A DNA stretch of 64,000 nt from assembly GCA_014529385.2 (NCBI GenBank), contig CM043948.1, positions 80,342,760 through 80,406,759 of the forward strand. The letters are read 5' to 3'. Source of the DNA: Adiantum capillus-veneris. Taxonomy: Eukaryota; Streptophyta; Polypodiopsida; Polypodiales; Pteridaceae. The position numbers were made by a program, and so were the translations under genes. Below the pieces are notes generated by a model, which worked only from the letters and a program-made list of their open reading frames with translations, made no database searches and was not told where the DNA came from. Positions within the stretch are counted from its first letter, which is position 1. Every line of letters starts with the position of its first letter. This document shows, piece after piece, positions 54,750-64,000 of the stretch.

Positions 54750-56340
54750 CAGGCGTCTTTACTTGGAAGTGTTGAAAAGAAGGTTCCTTAGGAGGAAGCC
54801 AACCGCATGGAAAAGGCCTTCTCTGAGGAGAAATGCTCAACAACACTAAAATCTCTTGGAAAATTAAAAGGCCCCCGGTTGGGATGGAATGACGACTGAA
54901 TTTTTTAGGGAATTTTGGGATGATCTCAAGGGTCCAGTTACACGGATGGCCAATCTAGCTGTTTCAGAAGAGTCATTGGATGCAAGTGTTAAGAGGGGGC
55001 TTATCAAGCCCATCCCCAAACAGATATGTTTCTCTCAACTTAAACATTGGCATCCCATTACGATGATGTCAGTAGCATACAAAATTATTGCCAAGGTGAT
55101 AGCTCTCAGACTTGCCCCCCTCTTGAGTCGGATCATCTCTCCTCATCAACACGGGTTCATCGAAACGAGAGATCTATATATGACAATATCTTGGCAGCAA
55201 TGGTAGGAATAGAGTATGCATCTTTCTCCAAGCAAGAGTGCATCTTGCTGCAAACTGGACCTCGACAAAGCCTATGACAGGATAGAATGGTCCTATATAG
55301 GAGAAGTCATGGGAGCTCTGGGCTTCGGGCCTTTCCTTTGTCATACGCACACTTGGTGTTGGCAGCCAATCAGAGCTCCTGTTTAATGAAAAAATTGTGG
55401 GCTCTTTTGAGGTTAAAAGGTCTATTAAGCAAGGATGTCCCCTGGCCCCCTTGCTTTTTGCCATCGGTTCACATCATCTCATTACGATGATCGAAGCCAA
55501 TGCTGCGCGGGGAGAGATTCAAGGTATGGCATTGCCGGGCAACGACCAACTACGACTAGCCAAAATGTTCGCAGATGATTCACTCCTATTCTTGAAGGCG
55601 TGCCCTCAAGTTGTCAAGAGAGCTCTGGAGATTGTGCAAACATTTGCCGTGGCCTCGGGCTCCAAGTGCAATATAGAGAAGTCAATACTAATCTCCCTGT
55701 CGAAGAACGACTCTTTTAACCCTGCAGTCTGGACAAGAGAGATTATCTCAAAAGGGAGTGTATTTAGACACCTGGGAGCCCCGTAGGGGTGGACGTAACC
55801 CACAATCAAAGATTTCAATGGGTCCTTGAAAAAATAAGTGCCAAAATGAGAAGGTGGGAGTTCGTTCTCCTACCCTTCCAAAGCTGGATTAGAGTGATCA
55901 ATGCTTTTATGATCCCGTATATTGCTTTCCTCAGCCCCGTGCTCAAGATGGCTAAGTGTAACTGGAAAGAACTCTTAAAACCAGTGAAAAGGTTTCTTTG
56001 GAAGAACAACACAAAAACCTCCCGGCCATGGCAGTGGGCTAGATGGGAGGTAGTTGCTCACTTGGTAGACCAAGGAGGGCTCGGCATTCTTAACCCTGTA
56101 TCCCATGCTAAGGCCCTTTGTGCCAAATTTATGGTCTCATTGGTTAAACAGGACCAAGCTTGGGCTATCATGAGGAAGGAAATGCTTGATGCAGCAAAAC
56201 TGGGATCAAAAGGGGGAAAGTGGAATGGGGTTGTGATGCATGACAAACTTCTCGCCCCGAAGTGGTCTTATCTTAGATCTAGTGGAGTCTTAGAAAAGCT
56301 GATGAGGAAGTGCAAAAGTGCAACTGAGGTTTTGGAATGA
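54750..56340 (+). pseudogene. LINE ORF2: reverse transcriptase
   Basis: RT motifs in order across several phases: TTEFFREFWDDLKGPV, RGLIKPIPKQ, HWHPITMMSVAYKIIAKVIA, LDLDKAYDRIEWSYIGEVMG (55255-55315), SIKQGCPLAPLLFAIG, then FADDSLLFL with the catalytic acids (about 55570) and FRHLGAP. The thumb region follows to 56340. All catalytic residues are present, but frameshifts near 54720-54880, 55200-55390 and 55786, with stops, break the frame. Confidence 0.92.
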
Positions 56341-57195
56341 GGGGAAGTAACCAGATACTTTAAGAACTCCATTTTGCACTAGTCCCCTTGGCTCTCTAAA
56401 ATATTGGGGCCGCCGCAAAGCCCCTGTTGGATAGAAATGGCCAGGAATGTGAATAATAAGGGACTCGTTTGACTAGAGAAATTCTGGGATGGCAACAGGA
56501 AGTGCTAGAAAGCTGCTGACTCTTTAGCCATCCAATATCAATTGAATGGATTTGAGACCTTACTAGTCTACATGGTGATGAAAGAGCTTGATAAGGTGGT
56601 GATGCCAATCTGTGAATCTAACTTGGAATGGGACGCTTGGAGATGGCCCGAGAAGAGCCTCTTATCGAAACCACACTCTAAAGGCATTTACCATACATTA
56701 ATGCAAGAGGCTAATTGGTGTAGACCCCTCAACAAATTATGGAAGAGGCACTGGATGGAAAAACGGTGGAAGGGAGTCATGGAGAACATTTGGAAGCTAA
56801 GGTGGCCTCAATATATGAAGATATTTATGTGGAAAGTGATGTGGGGTGCTCTGTCGACGGGTGTAAAGATACAAGAAAGAGGCATCGGGTCCGATCGTTT
56901 CTCGGGGTGCAGAATAACTAGTGAAGACCTAGCCTACCTTTTCATGGGATGCCAGGCAATCAGGGGCATGGCTGGGAAAATATGCAAGTGGATTCAAAGG
57001 ACATGGAAAATTAAGTTCTTCAAGAATAATATGTTCTTTGGTAGTAACAGGCTGGGATGTCCTGCTCTTCTCGTCTGCACCCAAGTAATCAGGTACTACT
57101 TCTTTCACCATATTTGGCAAGCAAGAAAGCGCCGTGTGTTTGAGGGGGATATGGCTGTGGCAAGCTTTGTGAAATCATACAAGAGAGCAAAGTGA
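56341..57195 (+). pseudogene. LINE ORF2: C-terminal zf-RVT region
   Basis: The open stretch 56542-57195 has the plant LINE pattern WxLxWPQYMKIFMWKVMWGALSTG, an F-G-C-R-I-T-S-E-D-L-A-Y-L-F-M-G-C segment, and a C-terminal HHIWQARKRRVFEG. The first Cys pair of the zinc motif is incomplete (SGCRI for xCxxC). The frame stops at TGA, 3 bases after 57195. Confidence 0.85.
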
Positions 57196-57380
57196 CGATC
57201 CACATGATCGGAGGAAAAAAAGCCTCAGAGGACTGGTCTAGAACAATACATAACATCTTGTAATAAGTAAATCCTAGGAGTAGTAGTGGTTTCTCTGTCA
57301 AGTAGAAAACTTGTAGTCCTTTGACCCTCAAGGCTCAGTGTGAGCTTGAGGATTGGTATATATTTGTACTTAATACTATC

Positions 57381-57402
57381 CACTCACAATTGTGAGTTTT
57401 GC

Positions 57403-57436
<34 letters not shown>
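57381..57436 (+). terminator. LINE 3' end motif and poly-A tail
   Basis: CACTCACAATTGTGAGTTTT contains the 16-bp palindrome ACTCACAATTGTGAGT. It is followed by GCC and 33 A (57404-57436). The same motif ends a short sequence at 58899-58940. Confidence 0.85.
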
Positions 57437-57438
<2 letters not shown>

Positions 57439-57837
57439 TATGCTCAACAAGGGTACGAAGTACAAAGTGTCTTGATCTTATAAGGGGATATGATTAGCAA
57501 GGTCACAAAATATCTAGATTGTGCTCCATGCATGTCTATTTATGACATGATGAAAACTATACCATTGTGCTACACAAAGACGAGGTTATTCGTATGATTG
57601 ATTTGTTTGGAATCCCTTAGGATGTACTTATTTCCGGGTATATCGAATGTGGGCAAGGCAAAAAGGCCTTGATTTGTTTATAGGGGATGCAAAGCAAGGG
57701 CTTCTCTCCCAATGTAGTTTTGTTTGCATCTAAAGGCAAGTGGCATTGTATGAGAATCTCACATGCACAAACAAACTCATGATTCAAGGTCTTTTGGAAG
57801 AAATCGTTTGGTGGACACGTACACCAAGTATGGTGTA

Positions 57838-57838
<1 letters not shown>

Positions 57839-57896
<58 letters not shown>
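57839..57896. repeat. (GT)n(GA)n microsatellite
   Basis: About 10 GT units then about 20 GA units, inside the PPR relic. Confidence 0.95.
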
Positions 57897-57898
<2 letters not shown>

Positions 57899-57977
57899 AT
57901 GCTCTGCCACTACATTAAGTGTAGTGTAGTTGCAAAATTACCACAAGTTCTTCATGAGCTTTCCTTTTGGGATGCTA

Positions 57978-58095
57978 TCTTTTGAATACCCTCATCACAA
58001 GATATTCCCAATAAGGGAAGGGTAAGGACACTGTCTTTTGAATACCCTCATCACAAGATATTCCCAATAAGGGAAGGGTAAGGACACTGTGGTGC

Positions 58096-58149
<54 letters not shown>
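57978..58149. repeat. Perfect 56-bp tandem duplication plus (GA)n
   Basis: 57978-58033 and 58034-58089 are identical (tcttttgaataccctcatca ... aaggacactg). A GA tract follows at 58098-58149. Confidence 0.97.
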
Positions 58150-58151
<2 letters not shown>

Positions 58152-58789
58152 CCTTGCACTTCATCAATATCGCGAGTGTGGTGTAGTTGCAAAATTATCA
58201 CAAGTTCTTCATGAAATTACTATCTGGGATGTTGTCTTTTAAATGCATTCATTACAAGATATGCCCTTCAAGGGAGGGGTGAGTAAGCTATGGGATGTTT
58301 TCAGAGGAGGGTAAAGTGAGCGATCCTTTCTAGATGTGAGCACCTATGAATAACTACATGTCACAAACATGTGACAAGGTGCAAGAAGTTAACAGATAAA
58401 GTATAAAATTTATGAGGAGATGGTTAGACATAGCTATGGTTTGGTTGGCAATGCATGCCACTGTCTCTGAGGTTTTTGATGATTGAGTTTTTATGCCAAA
58501 ATGTTGCTGGTGAAATGTAGACAATTGTGACATGTGTGAGTTTGTATCCTTTATTGAGAAAACTTTTCCTTCTATACAATATTTTCAGCATCATAATATT
58601 TGTGATTTTAGAAAAAACAGACGCTCACACACTTGGACAACCAAAAGTCCACATGTGCATTTAGAAGGATTTAAAACTTAAGGAGCAAATTAAAAGTTGA
58701 AATATATACATGGTGTGAAGAAATAAATACACGGCGTAAAGGTCTCAAAAGGACAACTTTTTGGACTTTGTGTATTGAGGAAGAGGCGG

Positions 58790-58940
58790 CGGGTTGGTGG
58801 GGGTGGCTACCCTGATGTAATTATAGTCTCTGGATGATGTCATGGCTCAACAAGAGCATGATTAGACCTTGTAATTTTCTGGGCTGCTCAATATAATTCA
58901 CTCACAATTGTGAGTTTTGCAAAAGAAAAAAAAAAAGAAA
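58790..58940 (+). mobile_element. Short sequence sharing the LINE 3' tail (SINE or truncated LINE)
   Basis: Ends CACTCACAATTGTGAGTTTT then GC (58899-58920) and an A-rich tail, exactly like the LINE at 57381. The sequence before the motif (tggctcaacaagagcatgat, ttagaccttgtaattttctg) does not match the LINE. Its start and any target duplication are unresolved. Confidence 0.55.
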
Positions 58941-61165
58941 TTCCCTCTCTTTTCCCAAAGGAACTTCCATAGAAGGGCATCAACAAAAAGAAAAAAAGGA
59001 AATTCCCTCTCTTTGTTAACATCGGCAACACCACCCTCAACACGGGGTTACTATTATAGAGAATATAGAGCTACGTTTATTTGGAATTCAATTCTAAAAG
59101 GATACGACCAACACATTCATGATTAATTTTTTGGGCTCGAAAATGTTCTCTTGGAATGGACACATTTCTATGTTTCTTTTTGTTATTGCAAGTTGGACTA
59201 AAACCACGATGAACATGCAGGTGACACAGTGATTGGGGGGGAGGGGGAGTTGTATCTCTGAAGCTGTGCATTTGTGCTCATGAGTGAGCCTGAGAAATTG
59301 TATAGGATTGCCATTCGAGACCATTGGTAAGAGCGAGCTCGATCCGTCGTAGGCGGGTCACTCGAGCTCGTGCCTATTAAACCTACCTTTTCCTATGAAA
59401 ATGTTAAAATTTTCTTTTGTTTTAATTTGGCAATGGGTCTTTAATGTTTTTATTACATATAAATTTTTCACAAAATGTGATATTATCAATTTTTTAAATT
59501 CTATTATATCTTATCCCTATTAGACCTACCTTTTCCTATGAAAACTTTTTTTTTTTGTTTCAGTTTGGTAATGAGTCCCTTTATTTATTTAACTTGCTTT
59601 TTATATTGTTTTGTTTTAGAAATGCCAATGTGAGCCTTCCAATTTGTTGTTTAAGTGGGGCGGCGCTCTGTAACATATAAGCCATACGTGATTGTGTGTG
59701 TATAATGGACAATAAAATTTTATATTAAAATACAAAAAAACCTATAAGCACTCATTCATACTTGCTCCCCATAACTCTCATCCCCCCCTAATGATGGGTC
59801 TTATTTTTAGTAGGCCTTCGTGACTTCGTCTTGTTTTGGCAACATAGGGCTTACATGTGAGAATTTGTTCATAGCTAGGAGATAATATCCAGTGAGAGGG
59901 ATTTCAAGGAAAGAAACTTGTTGAGCAAGGTAGAAAGTAGAGTAGGTGGCATTCAGCGGGGTAGTATGGGTAGAAGAAGAACCCTCCCTATGTGAGTTTA
60001 TGGGTAGGTTATTACCCATTTCATTAAGCAAGGTAGAGTTATTGTAGTCCCGATGTAGACGGCGGGGAGGTTTTTGGAGGTCTGCAAAACTTATACATGA
60101 AGCCAAGCATGGCTAGGCTAGGCTAGGGTAACTTTGGAATTGACCCTACCACCCTAGTCTGTGCTTCATTTACCAAGAGGCAAACCAAATTATGCTAAGA
60201 TTGAAGCAAGATGAGTTGTTGGATGTCAGAGTTTAAGGCAGAAGAAAGAAACAAATCCACAATAGAATAAGACAGAATCTAATAGGGCCCTCGTTGTTCA
60301 AATCAAGCTTGTCAAAATATAATAGAGCAAAAAAAGAGGTTTTCACATGTCTATGGTTGGAATGGTACTCTTGTGGCTATCAAGAAGCACCCTTCATAGC
60401 ATATGAGGATGAAACAGCAAGCCTCTTTCTTCACTTAAAGGAGAAAGAGTCAACAGATCAAAGTGACATATGGATATTGTGGTGGGAAACTTGACAAGTG
60501 CAAGATGTGACTTTCATTTATAGGTGCAAGGGTTGTTGAGCAACAACATAGTATAAGATAAAGCTAAAGCACTGAGCAAAGAGAGTTGTTAGCAAGGATT
60601 GTGCGTTGTGGGGGTGGGGGATCAATGTGTCTTTTTGGGACTCATCCCAAGTCAATCACTAAGCTAAGTGATTAAGTAGGCTTATACAAGAACCAACCCA
60701 AAGATAGTGTTATGTTGGGATAAGTGTGCAAATGCTTTCTAAGAAAATCAAGTCTAGAAGGAACGGGGTAGTCGACAAGCTACATTGGGTTACAATATGA
60801 AAAGGTCCAGAACAAGAGCCAACAAATGTTATAAGAATAGGGTTGTGCCATGGTGGAAACATTGGGCTAGCATGGGAACAACAAGGGTCTTTCGTGGCAA
60901 TGCCCAAATAAGGTGGACTGATTGTCTTGTCTGAGTAAGAGGGAAAAAGAAATGTTCATCAAGAAGAAAATGAAAGGACTACATGAAGGTATGGGGTGTA
61001 GGCCCTTGGTTGAGGGATATTGATATCACATAATGGTGGAAGGTATTAATCCATTTTCAAGAGACTTGAGATCAATTAAGGGTGTATACAGTAGGAGATC
61101 TAAGGAAGCACACATAGACCTTCCAAAGGATGATGAATTGGGTAGTTACAACTAGCATAAACCAA
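58941..61165. other. Unassigned DNA
   Basis: The phrase cctaccttttcctatgaaaa occurs at about 59380 and 59527 with diverged flanks, a local duplication. Open stretches at 59807-60106 (minus) and 60294-60494 (plus) show no recognisable domain. Confidence 0.4.
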
Positions 61166-61170
61166 CGAGG

Positions 61171-61208
61171 ACTTCCTCACTAAGCCCACAAGGGCTTAGT
61201 GAGGAAGT
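61171..61208. repeat. Perfect 17-bp stem with 4-base loop
   Basis: ACTTCCTCACTAAGCCC (61171-61187), loop ACAA, and its exact complement (61192-61208). No U-tract follows, and no gene ends here. Confidence 0.95.
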
Positions 61209-61229
61209 TGGGCATACCAGCCTCCTACA

Positions 61230-61560
61230 AGAGGACTCCAAGAGGATTTTTCTAACAAGAAACCCTCACTTCACATCTGGTTAAAACAACCCAAAGCTTC
61301 CTTGCAATTAACACGTCCCAATAGGCAACATTTTGCATAGAAATATCATCAAGATTGTTTTGTGTTTTTGTAAGGGCACCATAATTGATATAAACATTGA
61401 CCAAGGTATTTCAAGACGCAAGCATAGGTGCTTTCATTTGGAGAAAGGCCTTCATATATTATTTGGTTAAAACAAGCCAAATCTTTCTTGTCACAGTTAT
61501 GTTGATCATATCTCACAACCAATGTGTTGCACCTTATTGAGTGTGTCATCTTTTGCTACC
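61230..61560 (-). pseudogene. PPR relic
   Basis: The minus strand reads CFNQIIYEGLSPNESTYACV followed by LKYLGQCLYQ, a clear PPR chain fragment, with stops on both sides. A second, weaker piece lies at about 61340-61240. Confidence 0.6.
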
Positions 61561-61982
61561 AGTACATTATTTCCAAGAGATGACACCTATCAAGAACATA
61601 TCTAGGATACAAATCTAGCAAAGAACCACAACAACAAGAGTCACTAAGAATCAATTCTTCCAAGAGATGACATTCCCAACAAGAAGCCAATGAAGAACCT
61701 CTCCTGCTTTCATGAGGGTGTCACATTTGATATACAAAGTCTACAATGTGTTCCTTAAATATGTGCATTACAGGATATTATCAACCTTGTCTTATCACCT
61801 TCCCCTCACTTACCTTGTGCACTGGCTTCCTTCACCTTTGATTCCGTCCCTCATGTTTGTGTAGGTAGCTCTAGCACATTGGCCGCTTCCTTCAACTTCT
61901 CAACATGTCGGCCAGACTCTGACTGAGTATTGGCTGTTAGTAACAAGAATCGGACCGAGTCAAGGAAGATGCCAATTATGAT

Positions 61983-62215
61983 CAGAGGTCCATTAGATCA
62001 TTCATGCATAAGCTTAATGTGGACTTGAAGACTCCAGAGGGAGCCGAGAGATGGAATGGATATTTAGGACTTGCGAGGGAGTTGTGGTTGAGATTTAGGA
62101 CTTGGAGAGAGCAGCATGCAGAGAGCTCTGGGGTAGTGCCTCCAGAGAATTGGTTTAAAGAGATCATATTGAGGCTGAGGTTCCCCAAGTGAGGTGATAG
62201 AGAGGCTGCTAGCCC
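61983..62215 (-). pseudogene. Leucine-rich-repeat fragment
   Basis: The minus strand reads LNQFSGGTTPELSACCSLQV then LNLNHNSLA, the plant extracellular LRR pattern (LxLxxNxFSGxxPxxLxxCxxLxxLNLxxN). The reading frame shifts after NSLA. Two LRR units remain of what is normally a receptor-kinase ectodomain. Confidence 0.5.
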
Positions 62216-62463
62216 AAAGCTTGCCAGATTTATGCCATCAATATTGTGACGATCTGATCAGCTAGTGCATGCAACCTCTTTCCACGTTTTGCAAACGACA
62301 TTATGAAAATTTCTCACACTAGGGAGCACATCCAAGGTATCGGATGTCATGATGCAAGCCTTCAAGTCCAAGACACCATGCCACTTGGTAGGGGAAACCC
62401 GCGATATAATACCATTATCACTCATTGTTGCACTACGCCAAGGAAGTGCAACAACATTAAGTT

Positions 62464-62468
<5 letters not shown>

Positions 62469-62534
<66 letters not shown>
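62469..62534. repeat. (CT)n microsatellite, 33 units
   Basis: An uninterrupted CT run. Confidence 0.98.
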
Positions 62535-62538
<4 letters not shown>

Positions 62539-62819
62539 TGAGATCCATCCTCAAAACCCCAAACATATTAGGCATTATACATCAAATTTGATGAGAGCGT
62601 AATTACAAGGCCAATAGCAATTTATATATACTCTAGCTGGGGAGTACAAACTTTAAAAGTCTTTAATCAAGAAAATATTGATTGTTGCCATAATTAATAA
62701 TATAGTGGTGTTGCAACCAATCGTTATACTAAGCATGCATGCTAGACAAAAACTCGTTTTGAACGATTTGCTCAAAAATGATTTGAATCGACAAAACGAT
62801 TAATTAGCCAGTGATATAT

Positions 62820-63465
62820 TGATTCTCTCACATGTATGTCCTTGCATGCTTATAATGACCTTGATGGTTATCTGCGTGTGCACAGACAATCACACTGCTT
62901 TTGAATGATTTTTTGCTAGCAACACCATGATTGTAGCTTCTTCTTTTTTTTTGATAGCACTGCTTGAAAACCTTACCACCGTATAAGTCTTGTTGATCGT
63001 TTGCGTGTGCATGGATGACCGTGATGCTCTCTCTAAGCCACAAGACAAAACCTTTTTTTTTCAATCTTGTTTTTTGTTGCCAACATGGTGACCATTAGTA
63101 AAATTCCAGATTCACACACCAAATGACGAAAAAAAGGGAGGTAGTATCATTCGCACATAGGTAGACGATAGGGAGGTCCCATCTTCTTTTCAAACATTTT
63201 TGTTTAGAATGTGATGGTGGCCATTGAAAATCTCATCTCAAATCCCAAATTAAGAAAAAAGGGGAAGGATCTTGGAGTTTTTCGATCGTCTGTGAGTGCG
63301 CGGATGAGTGGGGAGCTCTTGCTCTTCTTTTTTTCTATTAATATTGTAGGAGCTCCTCGATCATCTATCCACACATGGATGATCGGGGAGCTTCTCCTCC
63401 TGTTTTTCTCTATAATCTGGTAGGATCCCCTCGATCATTTGTGCGTACACAAATGATCGGGGTGA
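62820..63465. repeat. Diverged repeats, each with a CGATCAT-type hairpin
   Basis: Units near 62825, 62975, 63270, 63351 and 63427 share a core of gatcgtttgcgtgtgcatgg type. The last two form strong stems: TCGATCATTTGTG with CACAAATGATCGGGG (63427-63462), and agctcctcgatcatct with its near-complement (63351-63392). No coding. Confidence 0.65.
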
Positions 63466-64000
63466 TCTTACCCTCGTTTTTGTCATAATTGGGATATTTT
63501 ATTGATAAATATTTAATTGACCAAATTGATGATAACTATACCAAATCTTGATGATATTTGTTTTTAATTTGATTATTAGATAGTGATGGGAGATAGACTC
63601 CTCTCTAGATTCACATGTGGACAAAATACATCATTTACACCAACCTTCATAGATCTATGTCCAGTCCAAATGCCTTGATGTACTATAAGCCATTGAAGTG
63701 TGTTGTATCATTGCACAATAATTGATATAAGTGTGCCTTGATATAATTGTTGCATGCATCTTGCACTAAACTTGGGATGACACCATATGGAATGTTGTAG
63801 CAACTCTGTGGTGGCTGATGATTGATCCACTTGCCCGAAAAAAATTATACAAGCATTGTCAAAAGTGTTGGACATAAATATTATAATTTCAGATCCATGA
63901 ATTGGTCTCATCAACAATTTGTTGGAGGCATAAATCCTGATCTTCCTTGAGGATTTTTATAGTGCATCTAAAGAAATTGATAAAGTAAAGGGGGCCAAAG
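63466..64000. other. Unassigned AT-rich DNA to the window edge
   Basis: No repeat unit, domain or signal is recognised on either strand. Confidence 0.4.

Larger units (their letters stand above)
51426..57437 (+). mobile_element. Full-length LINE (non-LTR retrotransposon), decayed
   Basis: Flanked by the 14-bp duplication ATATGCTCAACAAG (51412-51425 and 57438-57451). It has a ~0.67-kb 5' leader, ORF1 with a zinc knuckle, and ORF2 with APE-type endonuclease, reverse transcriptase and zf-RVT, but no RNase H. The 3' end is CACTCACAATTGTGAGTTTTGCC and 33 A. Order and tail are those of plant L1-type LINEs. Several frameshifts and stops make it inactive, but the perfect target duplication and long A tail suggest a fairly recent insertion. 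Confidence 0.95.
57452..58290 (+). pseudogene. PPR relic, 3' side of the LINE insertion
   Basis: Plus-strand pieces read ISGYIECGQGKKALICL (about 57625-57690) and VDTYTKYG (about 57815). After a (GT)n(GA)n tract, degenerate forms of the same chain appear twice more (57905-57985, 58150-58280). Together with 51100-51425 this was one PPR region before the LINE arrived. Confidence 0.6.

Noticed and set aside
58866-58935. Full second LINE copy
   Set aside because: Only the last ~22 bases and A tail match the LINE. The sequence upstream is different, so it is listed as a tail-sharing element instead.
59320-59385. tRNA-like or SINE promoter around ccattggtaagagcgagctc
   Set aside because: An A-box-like word is present, but no acceptable B box or cloverleaf could be drawn. 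The palindromic gagctcg words explain the resemblance.

Overview
This window looks like a repeat-rich, gene-poor stretch of a large land-plant nuclear genome. A fern or similar seed-free plant is my best guess, with low confidence. The basis is plant-type Ty3/gypsy elements, plant-type LINEs with a zf-RVT tail, decayed pentatricopeptide-repeat (PPR) sequence, GT-AG introns, and very many (CT)n tracts. There is no bacterial-style operon, rRNA, CRISPR array or convincing tRNA gene. Nearly all long reading frames belong to mobile elements.

Layout. 1-1150: relics of a small hAT-like element, a tandem array of LTR pieces, and a second copy of a retrotransposon leader with its primer-binding site. 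1151-15086: a nearly complete 13.9-kb Ty3/gypsy retrotransposon on the minus strand, with two ~620-bp LTRs, a tRNA-Asp (Athila-type) primer-binding site, a polypurine tract, and a gag-protease-RT-RNase H-integrase frame broken by stops and two frameshifts. The pol frame continues past integrase into a second retropepsin-like domain. 15100-16093: MITE relics and a tandem duplication. 16094-23416: a possible non-autonomous Helitron (minus strand) holding a higher-order repeat (three ~0.5-kb monomers, each with a (CT)n tract, duplicated in tandem with a 1863-bp period). A LINE fragment sits inside one of the (CT)n tracts. 23417-26990: unassigned, with a short telomere-like block. 26992-29190: decayed PPR sequence (minus) interrupted by two MITEs.

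29900-31737: the best host gene, a two-exon, 193-aa NTF2-like protein on the minus strand. Its phase-0 intron is full of MITEs, and a compound microsatellite abuts its ATG. 32722-33223: a possible three-exon gene of unknown function. 34.1-38.4 kb: an LTR end with an initiator-Met-type primer-binding site, then unassigned DNA with two copies of a rare 20-bp palindrome. 38388-40236: a 5'-truncated LINE (minus) with a 16-bp target duplication. 41327-46260: a decayed second Ty3/gypsy element (minus), which also has a retropepsin-like domain after integrase. 47485-47738: a 112-bp-arm hairpin, followed by a polypurine tract and LTR start. 48.9-51.0 kb: copies of a CACTA-like foldback MITE. 51426-57437: a full-length LINE (plus) with a poly-A tail and 14-bp target duplication, inserted into an older PPR relic. 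58.3-64 kb: mostly unassigned DNA with PPR and LRR relics and hairpin repeats.

The order of events can be partly read from nesting. MITEs and a LINE landed in PPR relics, a LINE fragment landed in a microsatellite, and MITEs landed in the intron of the NTF2-like gene. The most unusual signals are the post-integrase second protease domain shared by both gypsy elements, the 112-bp hairpin, the foldback MITE family, and the 3' tail motif shared between the LINE and a short downstream sequence.
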